From Siphonodentalium dalli (taxonomy: Eukaryota > Mollusca > Scaphopoda > Gadilida > Siphonodentaliidae): DNA of 64,000 nt. The DNA lies in assembly GCA_032622095.1 (NCBI GenBank), contig CP136067.1:119874030-119938029 (forward strand), written 5' to 3'. Shown piece by piece: positions 23,700-36,713 of this stretch (positions within the stretch are counted from its first letter, which is position 1; each line of letters begins with the position of its first letter). The notes under the pieces were generated by a model. That model was not told the DNA's origin, did not search any database, and was given only the letters and a program-made list of their open reading frames with translations. Position numbers and translations under genes: made by a program.

Positions 23700-25740
23700 A
23701 ATTGGACTAAAACACATTTTTTATACCATTTTAGAGAGAAAGGGCAAAGACCGACAGAAACTTTGTGTCCACATTAAAGGTTCCCTCCCCATTCCTCTCA
23801 CGTTGATTAGTATGTCAAATGTGTTGTCCATAACCACAGTTGCTATGCAATTAAAATTACCATAGCAACGAGACCAAATTATAACTTTAATCATTTTATT
23901 TTTATGCCAAATATACCAAACTTTGTATATTGTTCACAATTTAATTGTTACTTGGCATATGTGCTTCAAAAACATATATATTAATGAATACATTCTCTCT
24001 TCCTCTCTTAGTTATACACTTTGGAATAAGAACTGTTCTGTTGTTTTCCCCTATTTTTACTATTATTTTCGTGAAAACACGTGAACTCTAAATAACTTTC
24101 AAAATTGCGGACAAATTATTTTATTCAGCAAACTCGTAAACATGAATACACGCATGCATGCATATAATGCTGTTATAATTGATGAAATACATTAACTTTA
24201 TTTATATTCATAATAATTTTGAAATATTTATTAACCCAAACTATGAACCACAAGGGCTTGTAACTTGGCCCCCTCCCAATATGCGTCACCCATAAGCACA
24301 TACACGGGCCCCTGGCTTATGTCGAGTAATATTATAATATACTGAGACTAAATAGCGCAGCGACCAAACGCCAAAACCGATCGGGTACCCACCCCTACAC
24401 ACAGTAGAACAAGTTGAAACATATATTGTTCACGAAATTGATAGTGAAAAATATCGGAATTGGTGGTGGCTATTGTCAAATCGACGATGAAAGATACCCA
24501 CCAGTCACTTTTTTCCAGAAATTAACGATTTTTGTCACGCGAACGATGTGGCGAAGTTCTAACTTATTTGCCAAGATTGTTTGTGTTAATATTGCCACAT
24601 TATACCATACCTCTACTTTATAGGAAAAAGTGTTGGTAAATTTGGATTTTCCTGCCATTTGGAGCCGAATCATTTATTTTCTGCTGCATTTAAACGTATA
24701 TTGTAATAACGCCAACATATTTAATCAATGCGGTGCAGTAGTTATCTAGCAAGCATACGGATAAAGTAGTTAACAGAAAGTTTGAACAGTTTGCGAGATA
24801 CTTGATTTTAGCTACCCCTCCCCCAAACACGTTTTGGTCGAAAAATTACATATTTTTGATAACGACTTTACAATTTTCTAATTGATCTTAATGTGACCCG
24901 ATATAAATCGTGTACGGACAGGGGTGTCCAGAGATGCTGTTTCATTGATTACAGATATGTTTAGGCTTCCATATCCCAGTTACAACAACATATTTTATTG
25001 ATAACAGGTAATTCTGTAAGAACGGAGAATGTTAGAGCGTCCCTAAGCTAATTATTGACACATCTGCGCATAATTAACTGAGTGGGGTATATTACGTCTC
25101 ACATAAGAACCCCCGTGCGTAAAAATCTAATTTTGGCCGTATACTGGTGTGATATTTCCATCCGTAATCGTATTCGTGATTTTGAGAAAGGTCTCTAGTA
25201 CATAGAATTGTAATACTTCGTTTACAGATACATAAATGGCGCACCGCTCGAATCAGGGACGGTGGTAAAAATTGCCTCAGAGTTAATGCACACTTTTATT
25301 GTTGGTGGTTTCTACCAAACTTATATTTGGTCATCTCCGTGGTATAGGTAAGAGTATCATGCTGTGGTTTAGGGATACATATGTTGCATTGTGGCGTCGT
25401 CCCCGTCAGGGATGAGGAGAGGAGCACAAAATTTAGCTCGCTACCGAGCTATTATCTCCATTGTATAGGAAATATGTGCTATGATTCAAAGAAAGTGCAA
25501 ACACCGGCGTGATGATTAGGTTGGGGGCACTTCGACACAAGAGTGCGTTGAGTCTGAATCACAGTTGTTTAACGAAATCGTTTGGGAATATAAACGAGTG
25601 ACTCTCCCATTTTCACAAGTATCACGTACGTCAATTTGAATGTCGCTTCAAGAAATCAAGCAACAATTATTTTGCTTCAATATTATGAACTTCCTTGTTC
25701 AGACTTCTTAATAGCGGACATTTTGGCTCGAGTATGTGTA
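23700..25740. other. no gene seen inside the 8.3-kb element
   Basis: AT-rich, no recognised coding frame. A TGCATGCATGCAT run lies at about 24151-24163. Confidence 0.4.
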
Positions 25741-25779
25741 AGTCATCGACCTCCTGGCTGTGTTCATACTTGAACATAT

Positions 25780-26160
25780 TTACGAGAAGCTCAGAACTAC
25801 TGAGCAAATGGGCGTTATGTTTCAAAGTGGTGTTCAGATATCTGATGGAGGCTGTTCAGTAGACACATTGTTGATACTTGTTTACTGCGAATTATTGTAT
25901 AAGTTGAACAATCAGCAAAGCTCTGTGAAAAATCATTGGACCAAATTTTGAAATTGTGCGTTCTTAAATACCATCTACATACCAACTCCACGGAATTGTG
26001 CTTCATGTAATAATGTTTAAATTATATCTATTCATGTTCAGAACTACTGAGGAAATTGATGTTATATATCTTTTAAAGTTGTGTGGAGATATAGAGGCTG
26101 TTCAATAGACACATTGTTGATACTTGGCCAACATTTATACAATTGTCTCTACTTCTTCCG
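25780..26160 (+). repeat. Two direct units of ~250 bp
   Basis: Shared phrases TCAGAACTACTGAG, GGCTGTTCA.TAGACACATT and GTTGATACTTG occur in both units. Confidence 0.7.
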
Positions 26161-26908
26161 TATGTGTATACTGGTTGCGAACTTGTATTTGGATTTGTTT
26201 ATCAGACAACCAAGCGGCTGTTAAAACATGATTATTGTGACATTGTTGAGAGGCAGTGCACATGCGCTCAACATATTTCATATAACCCGCTGTGCATACG
26301 ATTCTTCATTTATATAGTGGGTCACAATAGATATGTTAAATTTTGATAAACTTGGAAACTATATTTTCACTGTCAATGCGAGTTTTATATTGACGACGCT
26401 TTGCAATTTTTCTTCCAGTGCCAATTATTTGAAGAAATGGCTAAATAGAATGTTTTGTTGATAGGGTTGAAGATATCCTCGTCGGTCAAAGCAACGTATT
26501 CGATACTCTAAATGATAAATTGTTTAGCAGCACGCAGGTATATCTCATTGACGTAAAACTTTCAAAATCCCAATAAGCCTATATCTTTGCCTATGTATTC
26601 GCCCATATCGTTATCAAAAGTCTCGGCTCATCTCGCCATAGGACCTACATCCCCTCCGTGATATATGTCCACTCACAACTCCAGACCTCACCCTGGATCT
26701 CGATCCCCTTTTTAGGTACTACATTCCAACTAAGCAAACTTTGAGACCAAACATAATACAATATATAAATATTATTATGCGTTTCAATATTGTTAAGGGA
26801 GAGGAGCAATACTCTAAGTTGAATAACTTGCGCTCCCATCCCTTTTGATTAACTCGTGTCATTTTTCAGATTATATTTGTCAAGTATAAAATGTAATAAT
26901 ATCATATA
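26161..26908. other. no gene seen
   Basis: No recognised gene or clear repeat. Confidence 0.35.
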
Positions 26909-27760
26909 GGGCAGTTTAAAAAGGGCGGCTGGCAAATAAGAAAGTTGAATTTCCTTTGTTATTTTTTTTACGGCCGCCTACCCCATTTAAAGTCTTAAAT
27001 ACACCACAAACTGAAAGGTATATGCTCCCAATATTAAATGAGTGAACGAAAGATAGTGTTGTCATGGATTATATAGAATTGGTATGGGTGGTTCCAGAAA
27101 ACTAGGGCACTTAAAAAAGGCAGCTGGAAAATACGAAATGTGAAGTTTCTTTGTTTTGAGGCTCCTATCCCATTTGAAGTCTACACACTACGAACTGAAA
27201 GGATGCTCCAAATGTCTGGGATACTTCACAAAATGCGGCTGGTGAACGATAAAGGCGAATTCTCACTGTTATTGGAGGACATTCTAACCCATTTAATATT
27301 TCGGACGCACCATAAACTGAAGTTATATATTCTCAAATTAGCTGGCTGTGTGAATGAAAGGTAATGCTATTGCGAAACATACAATTGGTATGGGTGGGTT
27401 GTTCTCCCGAAATCCTGGGGCATTTTTACAAAAAGTGGCTGGCAAATACGAAAGGAGAATGTTCTGTTTTGAGGACCCCACTATCCCATTTGAAGTCTTA
27501 AACACGTCACGAACTGAAATTATATGCTTTCCATATTAGCTGATGCATGGTGTGGGAAAATGTATTATATAAGGCAATACACTTTTTTATAGATGGGGTT
27601 GTACGCGAAATCCTATTGAACTTTTCAAAAAGAAGGTGGCAAACGAAAAAGGCTAATGTTCACTGTCTCAGGGGACACCCAATCCCTAATTTAAGTATAG
27701 ACCTTTCGACAGGGATATGCTATCGATATCACCATAACTTTTGGTGGAATAGCTGTTCTA
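26909..27760 (+). repeat. Degenerate tandem repeat, about five units of 120-200 bp
   Basis: Repeated phrases: CTGGCAAATA.GAAAG, CCCATTT.AAGTCT, CAC.AACTGAAA and GGTATGGGTGG. Short frames over it (27140-27364, 27354-27539, 27547-27813) share the same peptides out of phase and are not genes. Confidence 0.75.
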
Positions 27761-28079
27761 TCAGAAAAGATGCAATATTTAATAATTACCATCCCAATTC
27801 ATTTAGAATATAATATGCCGATATTTGTCACATATAACTAAATGAAAAAGTTCACTAAACGATATTAAATAACATGTTAAACACCGATATAAACAAACAC
27901 CTCGTAGGATTCATGTTCGAATTAAATTTCTTATACGTTGTCAAATCCCCGTGCAGTATAATAGTAGATATCATTCCGATTTATGTCACGTGAAAATAAA
28001 CGAACGATGTTCAAATAACAATGCAACAAAACATATTAAAAAACAATAGAAACAAATAACGCGCAGCGCGCTAATGGTT

Positions 28080-28350
28080 AAGGCACGAATTCATGTTAGA
28101 ATTAATCGCCTTGCACTTCTTGGCATCCGAATAACAGACCATGGGTCAATCAAGCATGTCTCGAGAGACGCCCGATGCATGAAATAATAATGTAAACGAC
28201 AATAAACGAAATTGAAATTCCCAACTACACCTTTTACCGGACTCGGCCTCTGGGTCGCCAAAAAGCCCAATTCTATAAATAAAACCCACATGCGCATATA
28301 GCTTACCAAGAAACTGTAGAATATAATACACCGGGGGCGTAATGACACTG
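28080..28350 (+). mobile_element. Fragment of the palindromic element family of 16149-17893
   Basis: ACCTTTTACCGGACTCGGCC, CTATAAATAAAA and ATACACCGGGGGCGTAATGA match the corresponding arm at 39170-39345 and, less closely, 17790-17893. Confidence 0.65.
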
Positions 28351-29090
28351 ATTTTTTAAATTCTGTTCAACCCTAGGCTTCATTGACAGATTCAGCTATA
28401 TACCGGCATTTGTTTTGCAGCCTGGAAGGCCAGGAACTATACTAGTGGATGGATGTTCTCGACAATTTGAGTGAGAAAAATCAAAAACTTATTAAATGGT
28501 TTGATCTGGGAGAACTGACAGTGGGTGGGTAAATACTCCTGCTTCGTGTGGACGTATACATACGTTGTCTGTTTTACGATGAGAAACAAACATATTTCCA
28601 TATCATAATACGCGAAAATGACTTTCCCATTCAGTCTGCATGGTTTGGCACGTACACCGGGTGTAGATGAGAGCTGTCTAATTTGAACGATTTTCGATCA
28701 AAATTATGGCTGCCGGCAGCCATCTTGGATTTTACTCTTTGCAAAACTAAATCCCTTCTCACACCCTAGAACCAGCAGTTTTCATCATATGATATTCCAA
28801 TGTCAATGATTCTCCAATGCATTGCAGTTATAATTGGAATTAAATCTGCTGTGTGTGAAAGCCATGTTGCATGGTGTATTATAACTAACTAGTTTCAATC
28901 TAAATTATAAATATTGGTATATTCAGAGATATAAATTTTGCTCTCAAGTGTGAATCTGACAGTCATGCCATTAAAAGTAAATTCCTCTGTTATCGGGCCG
29001 TTACATATGAGAAACTAGATGAGGGTGGCGGCGTTTAGCTCACGTGAGACAAAGTATCCAGTGTAGCAATAGTCGCCACTACACACCCGT
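28351..29090. other. no gene seen
   Basis: No recognised feature. Confidence 0.35.
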
Positions 29091-29640
29091 CAATATCTTC
29101 TCAAGAATATCAAGTCAGAATTGAGTTATATATATTGTGGATGGTCCCCAGGTGACTGGGTTTCTGATTTGTTCAAATTGGGTCGCCGGGTCAAAAAGGG
29201 TTCAAGCTTTTTCCGTCCATATTAATTCTTAAAACATCTCAAGAACCATCGGGGCTATCTAGCTTATATTTGGTATGGATGGTCATTGAGTGACAGGAAT
29301 ACAACAAGGGCGGAGCCAGGAAAAAAACTTTTCTATCCATAATAATTGTTAAAATGTCTTCTTATCAAGAACCATCGACCTATAATCAGCTTATATTTGG
29401 TATGGAGAGTCATTGTGCGACAGTGATTCAGATTTGTTCAAATGGGGTCACCAGGTCAAATAAGGGACATAACTCGTTCCCTCTATAGTAATTGATAAAA
29501 CACCTCAAGAACCATCAGGCATATTCTGCTTATATTTGGTAAGGAGGTTATTTGTTCAAATTGGGTATCCAATACTGGCGGAGCCTGGGACATAACTATT
29601 TTCCTCAATGGTTAATCTTAAAGAGCCATCAGTCCTTTTT
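29091..29640 (+). repeat. Tandem repeat, about five units of ~120 bp
   Basis: Each unit has CAAGAACCATC, AGCTTATATTTGGTATGGA and GTTCAAAT.GGGT. Followed at about 29880-29985 by the right end of a hAT-like element (G-run, GACACCCC, CCCTCTAAAGACGTCCCTG) whose left end was not found. Confidence 0.75.
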
Positions 29641-30389
29641 AGCCTATATATAGTTTGGAAGGTCCTTGGGTTAGATTTTTTTATAATGGGTCCGACCAGT
29701 CAAACAATGTCGCTTTGGTGTGTAGGGTCCATGAATAGTTGGGAATCAAATATGTTTGAATGGGGTCGGCCATTAAAAAAGGAAGGGGGCATGTCAGGTT
29801 GGAGGCATCACTTCCAATGTAAGGGGGATAAGAAAGGGAATTTTACAATCTTGGGAGTGTGTTTGTTTCAGTTGGAGGGGACCTCATGTGGACTATGTTG
29901 GGGGGGGGGGGGGTCGGCCGTGCAATTGAAAATTTCAAGGTTGACACCCCACTGCTCAATGGATACCCTCTAAAGACGTCCCTGTTTAGAACTACTTGTT
30001 CTTAATTGATATCGACAAGTACTAACTGTCGTGATCTTCAGAGTCAGAGTCTTCTAAGTCTTTGCATTGAATTTCGTGTGAGCTACTCAACAGTCATTAA
30101 TTGACTAGCTTGTATAAATAGTCCACGGCTGCGGCCTCACATTACGCCAGCAGCCTTTTCACCAAATCCTAAGCCTCAAAGCATCATATTCCCCCAATCC
30201 ATGGTACCATAGGCCACTTAATATATTCACAATATTGCACACTGCCTGATGTCGCAGCTGTTTTGCTATACCCCATTGTCATTTAGTAGCAGATCCCATC
30301 ATACCATGGCTTGCTTGGGTATTTGAACATGCGCTAGTGGTAGTGGAATATAAGAAAGTTTATAAAAGGTATATCAAATTTCCAATGAC

Positions 30390-31260
30390 ATTGACCTTAG
30401 CAATTGACTGTGACCATATATGTCCTATGGCCTAATGCGTTTGATTGACCATTAATGGTACTATCAGTTCACATAATGTTTTCAAACACAAGGCTAATCG
30501 GATTGCCAACAGTGGACTTTTTCAACCTTTCTCCAAATACATTGTATTTGATGCCGTTGCCATGGAAACCATATTGCTTACTGACACATGACCCCTCAAT
30601 TGGGCACCAGCTCCAAAATGTTTCCACTAAAACTAAGCAACACATATGATGCAGGTTCATGCTTTAGTTACTAAAGTCACAAAATCATATTTATTTTGGT
30701 CTGATGGTCTCTTAAGGGTAATGTATCGTGACTTATGTATTGCCACAAATACTATAAAAAGTACTTAAAATGTGATTGTGTATCAACTGAATGCTGTCAC
30801 ATGTGACAGTGACCGTATTATGCCAAATGCATCATATAACAAATTAAACACTGATTGCGGCCTACTTTTTGTAGCGATTGCTTTTATGAATAACGCACCC
30901 GGGGTAGCGAAATATGAAACAACTATAAAAAATAGACCAAAATATCACATTTTTCGAATGACCTTGACCTTAGCAATTGACCTTGACCATATATGTCAAA
31001 GTGACTGAGTCCGCTTGATGAACCATTATTGGCACTATAAGTTAACACAATTTCTTCAAACACATGGTTTGTTGGTTCTTAAGTTTGGCCTTTTTCAATT
31101 TTTCTCCAAATATTTTATGGCGTTGCCATGGAAACCTGATTTTATCCCGACACAGGACTCCGCCCGGGCACCCCCTCCAAAAAGTTGTCCCTATGAATAA
31201 GCAACTTATCTTTAAAGTTTCATGCTTTAGTCAATAAAGTCACGATTCAACCCCTAAGTG
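30390..31260 (+). repeat. Direct repeat with ~571-bp offset
   Basis: TGACCTTAGCAATTGAC, CATATATGTC, TTTCTCCAAATA and GTTGCCATGGAAACC recur at 30391 and 30962. A further TTTGACAATTGACCT lies at 31683. Non-coding. Confidence 0.75.
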
Positions 31261-32046
31261 ACCCCCACTATTGGCATTTAGTGCCAAATTGCAGCCAATT
31301 TTATATTGTAACAGCATAGGCCTACTATGTGGCCATACCGTACACTCCACATTATTCACCGTGTTGTGCTCTAAATGTTTGTATTTTCATGCACGCACAC
31401 TCAAGATGATCACAAAGTATAACAATTCGCATATTTCCAGTATTAGATGCCATAACATGGATCAAAAAAGATCGTTTGAGGCTGGTTGCTATGGAAAAAC
31501 AATTTCATAGCAACGGTTGCTAAGGAAACCACACAAGAACATAGACACATCAGCATTCAGATTACCATGCCTCACTGGTCATTGGTACAATACATCATTC
31601 CTCAATAGCTCTTACTAAAAAAACTATCATGCTATATGTTGAAAAATTCAGGCTAGGACAGAAAGGCGCCTATACATATGACTTTGACAATTGACCTCTA
31701 ACATGGGATTAGAAAATTGCCAACAAAATGTTTTTTTTAATCAGCGGACGAAACTCTACCACCAAGGATATGTTGGCATATGGTACTAAAAATGTTTAGC
31801 AAAATAAATTTTTGGGGGGGGGGGGGGCTTGCTTCCTGACTAATATGCGAGGCGACCTATGGTCGACTCGCATATATAAGAGAATGCATTGGCACAGGGC
31901 ACAACTGTAACCATCACAATATGGTAAATGAACCGGTTCCAATGATATCCATATTTATATGGTGTTATTGAGACAGACCGAAGATATTTTAGGCTGTTGA
32001 AGTTTTATTTGGGCGTTTTTGGCCGTTTTGTTGGGTAAAGGGTTAA

Positions 32047-32759
32047 CTCATTCAAGACTGGAGCTGCGCTAATGCAGATTTAAAGATCATGTTCCAGTGG
32101 ATTCTCTTATGTATGCAAGTCTCCCATGGGGAGCCTCGCATATATAATAAAATACACTGGCCTACAAAGTCAAGGAACAATGGTTAAGCCAATGTATTCT
32201 CGTATATATGCGAGGCTCTCTGTGGGAGGTTTTTCGCAAAATATTCAGGAAGCTCCACTCATGGAAGTGTTAAAGGCACTCAACAGGATTTCACCTCTAC
32301 CCTGCTGAATCCTGAATACCACTTAACATAGATGGGTGAATCCTGAGTAATTGTTAAAAAATATTTGGATACATAGTTTTTGTGATTTTACACTACTATC
32401 ATAGTTTTCACACATTTTCTGAAATACATTTAGTATCCATAACTGCAAGATATGATATCAAGAGGCATTAGACTGAATTACATCAAATTATATCATTGGG
32501 CTGGACATTAATAAAAAAGTGGGTGTTTTTTGCTATAAAAGCTGCGTACCAGAATTTTTGTTGAATCGAAAACCCTGTGCCAATGCACTCCCATGGGGAT
32601 CCTGCCATATATAAGAGAATACATTGGCCTAACAATATTAATATTGAAAATTTAAGCCAATGCATTCTCTTATATATGTGAGACTCACATATATACGATA
32701 ATACACTGGTCCATGATATTTAATGTTGTACCCGCAGCTCAGCTTCCGTCATGAAAGGG
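32047..32759. mobile_element. TTAA-flanked palindrome-bearing element (B)
   Basis: Left TTAA 32043-32046 (shared with element A) then CTCATTCAAGACTGGAGCTG; right end GCTTCCGTCATGAAAGGG then TTAA at 32760-32763. It contains four copies or part-copies of the 69-nt palindrome, and in the middle a segment related to 11505-11700, so it is probably itself composite. Confidence 0.7.
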
Positions 32760-32915
32760 TTAACTAACACGTATAATCTAAACTGTATATATTTGATTCT
32801 CAATGTGTCAACATTTTACTCACTTTGTATATATACGATACGAATACGATACCCATACGATACTTGCCTGTAATGTTATGCATTGTGTTACAAGTAAAGC
32901 TTTTGTTTTGTTTAA

Positions 32916-33395
32916 AGGTACTCAATCCGATTCGATATTCCCCATATCATCAGATTCCAACAACAAGAACAACAAGAACAACAACAACAGCAACAACAAC
33001 AACATCAACAACAACATTTCTTGAAATGCCGCTTCAGATATCAGAATCTATTAATTGTCCAAAAATAATGCTAACCACTGTCAACTATAGTATAAAATTG
33101 TCCAAAACCTGTTATTTATCAACATTTTGTTCAACGAAATGTTGCCGGTTTGTCAAATATCTGACACCAAAAAAGCCCTCTTAATTTTAGAGTTATCCAT
33201 CTCCATCCGCAATTTGGTCCGAGGGGGTCTTTTCGTCGACTTCTTACCAAGCCACTAAAAAGTATAAAAAGTACCGGTGGTGAAAATAATATATTTAAAA
33301 AATCGATATCTGATCACTTTGAGCTTTGTTCCTCGACTCAAATCAAATATTTTTCACCCCGAAGCCAAAGAAATTGTGATTCGGATAATGCATCT
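32916..33395. mobile_element. piggyBac-type MITE, copy 1
   Basis: TTAA (32912-32915) then AGGTACTCAATCCGA; right end TCGGATAATGCATCT then TTAA (33396-33399). 480 bp, with an (AAC)n stretch at 32958-33015. Very similar to 38155-38657. No transposase. Confidence 0.85.
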
Positions 33396-33469
33396 TTAAA
33401 AACCACGGAATAATAACGTAGGACGACTAGAGTGCGGCCATTGATGCGGCAAATAAGTTAAATGGTTAA

Positions 33470-33726
33470 CCCCTTCATGTCGGGAGCTGTGCTGATGCAG
33501 CATTAAATACCCTGTTCCATTGCATTCTCTTATATATGCGAGTCTCCCATATGGATCATCGCATATACAAGAGAATGCAATGGCTTAAAGGTCAAGGTAA
33601 CTATTGTTAGGCCAATAATTTATCTTATATATGCGAGGCTCCCTATGTGAAACTCGCATATATAATAGTATACATTGGCACAGGGTTTAATTCGCAAAAT
33701 TTCAGGAATCTCCCGTCGTGGAAGGA
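33470..33726. mobile_element. Compact TTAA-flanked double-palindrome element
   Basis: TTAA 33466-33469 then CCCCTTCATGTCGGGAGC; right end GGAATCTCCCGTCGTGGAAGGA then TTAA 33727-33730. The 257-bp interior holds two palindromes (33517-33583 and 33611-33679). The cleanest copy of the family in the window. Confidence 0.85.
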
Positions 33727-33881
33727 TTAACGCAGCGCCCACAATCTTATCATAAACAATTTACGATGTCTGTATTATAGAGTTATCTGTCGTTGTATTT
33801 GTTGGAAATATTGGCTATGCTGTTACAGTAATTGTTTACAAACAATGATTTCAACATGCATAAACTCGTCACTGGAGGATT

Positions 33882-35098
33882 ATTTATATATAATTTGGGA
33901 GGGTTCTCTATTCCGAAGGTTCATTATTCCGAAGGTTCGCTATTCCGAAGGTGCATTATTCCGAAGGTTCCCTATTCCGAAGGTTCGCTATTCTGAAGGT
34001 TTTCTATTTTGGGCGTATTTAACCATAAATGAATATAAATTTGCACCCCCCCCCAAACAAAAATGACACGAGGAATGAAAAATACTATTACGCTACATAT
34101 AGTACATTTATAGACCCCATTCTAATTCCCAGATGTCAGTTATTAATATCAAGAAGAAAGTATCAGTTTATCATTTATTATGGAAAGTTGAGTGCATGAC
34201 TGTAATAAACTACACGTAAGAGATAGTCTGTCCGAACTGGCAATCTGTATTTGAAAGAAAAATCAACATTAAAGGCCCACTTAATTTTCGACCACCAGAT
34301 CACATATATAAAATATATGCCATATTATATACCATTTGAAATAGGAAGCTTGTATTATCAACTTATCCGGTGTAATAAACTGTGAACATGTTGTTTTTGG
34401 TCAGTTACCGACGTGTTTTTGTGCTTAAGTTTCATCTGGCTTGGTTGTGCAGAGTGTATTATTTTCAATGGAGGGGGAATAACTCTATATTTTAAAGATA
34501 GATTAATTCCTCTTCCCTTTTTTTTTAGTTTGAATTATGTTGCATTCTGAGACCCATAACAGGGGAATCTTTTTGTTATTTCAGCTGTTTTCTATTTCTC
34601 TATGGGCATCTTTTGAGACACAGACGTTTCAAATTGTGATGAATTATAGTATTTTAATCATATTTATGGCATAGATTGTTATTAAACCCGTATATCAAGG
34701 CGCTATAAACAAAATAATCGGTGACTCGAAAATTAAGTGTAAAGTTAATACAATGTCATAATTGCAGTTAGGATCATCTCATACCCGTATGTATTGAGAA
34801 ATAACGGCATACGTAATGACATTAAATCTCAAGGAAACTCCGAGGGAAAAAAATACATTTTTGTTTTAATGTTTTAAGTTATTTCCTTCATACAAAAATC
34901 TTCGTGATAAAGAACTCTCTCAATACTTTAGAATATAGAATTAACCTTTAAAATAACAAAAACCTTCGGAACAGCGAACCTTTGGAATAGAGAACCATCG
35001 GAATAGCGAACATTCGGAATAGTGAACCTTCGGAATAGCGAACCTTCGGAATAGTGAACCTTCGGAATAGAGACATGTCCCCATATAATGTAAATTCC
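33882..35098. mobile_element. Element bounded by inverted arrays of a 16-bp repeat
   Basis: At 33907-34010, about six units of ATTCCGAAGGTTCGCT; at 34961-35073, about seven units in the opposite orientation. Outside both arrays lies a similar AT-rich sequence ending TCTCTATTCCG. The ~950 bp between are AT-rich and non-coding. Subterminal inverted arrays are probably transposase-binding regions (inference). Confidence 0.75.
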
Positions 35099-35574
35099 TT
35101 CTATTTTTCCGTGCAACGCATTCACCATCAATATCCCAAGTAACGGGCCCTTTTCGGTGTTAAACGAAAGCTTGATATTCACTAAAACGATAGGTACCAT
35201 AGATCTACTAAAGTAAATCATGGAAAATTTGTATAAAGGACTCCCCAGAGGCAAAACTGACCCCAGATAAAGCAGAGTTCTACCATACATGTATATACTA
35301 CTCACAATCTACCACCATACTTTTAGGGCGCGTACACATGGCCAAAATAAAATATCAGGTATGCCCCATGTGACTTTCGTGACCAATGAAATAAATAATA
35401 CCGGAAAATATCCGACGAAGTCAGCGCGCTGATATTTATCGCCAATTGGTGAAATGCGTTCACCTTGGTAGGTGGCCATCGGTATCCGTTAACTAATCTC
35501 GCGGGGATATGATCGTAACAATTCAAGCGCTCGAGTTATGCTCCATCAATAGTATAGTCTGTTTCAACATAACG

Positions 35575-36220
35575 CAACAGTTGGAAATTTCATACCTGCC
35601 AAAACATTAGTAGGAAATTTCACACCTACAATAGGTTGAAAATGTTCTTGTAGTTTGATTTTCAAAACATTTCTTGGGGGGAATTAATTGTTTTTGGACC
35701 AATATTTGCATATTTTGCTATTTTTGGTAAAAAATGATGGTCTGAAATGGTTATCAGTTGGAAACTTTCCAACCTCAGGGGGTGACAGGTTGGAAATTTC
35801 CAACACTTGGAAAGCTTGTGTCCTGGTCCCTCCCCCGTGGCCAGTCAACAGTAAAAAAACTGCTAGTTAATTTAAGAAAACAATATTGTCATACATTTGG
35901 TCAACTTTGTCATTGGAATTGTCATCAGTTGTAAATTTTCTAACCTAAGTGGGGTGTCAGGTTTGAAATTTCCAACTCTAGGAATGCTTGAGGATAGTCT
36001 AGATGGTAGGATTTAGCGATTTTCTTGTTAAGATTACAAAATGTTCGCACACCGGGCCGAACCATGGTCTAATATTAGGCCTAAGAGCACTGAGGTGCAA
36101 GGGGGTGCAAATGGAATTATGGAAAACTTGTGTTTGGTCTTATTCTGATTCAAGGGCGGGGTGCAGTTGGAATTTCCCAAGGTGGACACCCCCCAACAGA
36201 AACCCTCTAGCCACGTCCTT
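35575..36220. mobile_element. Truncated relative of the hAT-like element at 20953-22120
   Basis: Shares TTGGAAATTTCATACCTGCC, GGTTGAAAATGTTCTTGTAG, the CACACCGGGCCGAACCATGG half-palindrome and the right end CCCTCTAGCCACGTCCTTG. The left terminus with its G-run is missing. Confidence 0.8.
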
Positions 36221-36618
36221 GTGTGTATGGGGATGCTTTGTAATTTGGTACCTCACATGCCTTGATTTAGTTGTTTTACTTTAATTTGGACTGTATGTAC
36301 GTTTCGAATAAGAAATTGTTAGCGCTTCTCGCTCTTCTCGCATGTGGGGTGTGGCCCAGGGCCGAACCCACCAACGTCTGTCTAGATGTCATTTCGTGCA
36401 GTGTTCATGAAGAACACACAACCCTACTCCAACGACGAGGGCGCGTTCCTTTCTCGTTAAAATAGGTGGCATTTTAAATTGTCCATAACACTTTATAACT
36501 CTGTGAATATTCGATATGGACTATAGGTTGTTTGTCCGCAGTAATTCACTTCAACAAACAAGACTAACACTATTCACATTGAGCTCAATCAACGCCATAT
36601 AACCCACCGCTTTCTCAC

Positions 36619-36711
36619 GGGCGTAATCTTTGCAGCAAGAAAATATCAGAGTACAATTGTACCTGATATTTTCTTGCAGATATTATCTTGCAGCTTCATG
36701 TGTACGCGCCC
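36619..36711. repeat. Hairpin repeat, copy 2
   Basis: GGGCGTAATCTTTGCAGC and AATATCAG.GTACAATTGTAC with the inverse CTGATATTTTCTTGC and GTACGCGCCC. Family member at 7818-7887. Confidence 0.75.
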
Positions 36712-36713
36712 CA

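Larger units (their letters stand above)
23513..31840. mobile_element. 8.3-kb inverted-repeat element nested in a palindrome
   Basis: Ends GTCAGGAGGCAGG and, inverted, GTCAGGAAGCAAGC. Similarity continues patchily for about 180 bp (GCTAAACATTTTTAGTACCA, GTTGGCAATTTTCTA, AGGTCAA). TA directly flanks both ends. The interior has no transposase; it holds four separate tandem-repeat fields, remnants of other elements and long AT-rich stretches. It looks like a large non-autonomous DNA transposon that accumulated tandem repeats. Confidence 0.75.
23291..32042. mobile_element. TTAA-flanked palindrome-bearing element (A), split by an 8.3-kb insertion
   Basis: Left end TTAA (23287-23290) then CCCTTTACCCAACA.AACGG; right end the inverse, GTTGGGTAAAGGG then TTAA (32043-32046). 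TTAA flanks with a CCCTTT terminus are typical of piggyBac-type elements. The element would be about 430 bp: terminus, 69-nt palindrome (23317-23385), T/A-rich spacer, second palindrome (halves at 23490-23511 and 31841-31893), then terminus. The second palindrome is interrupted by the element at 23513-31840. It starts 28 bp upstream of the exon 3 acceptor. Confidence 0.8.

Noticed and set aside
36271-36465. 64-residue frame with a leucine-rich start that looks like a signal peptide
   Set aside because: No homologue recognised, no splice or polyadenylation context, and it follows directly on a truncated hAT-like element.
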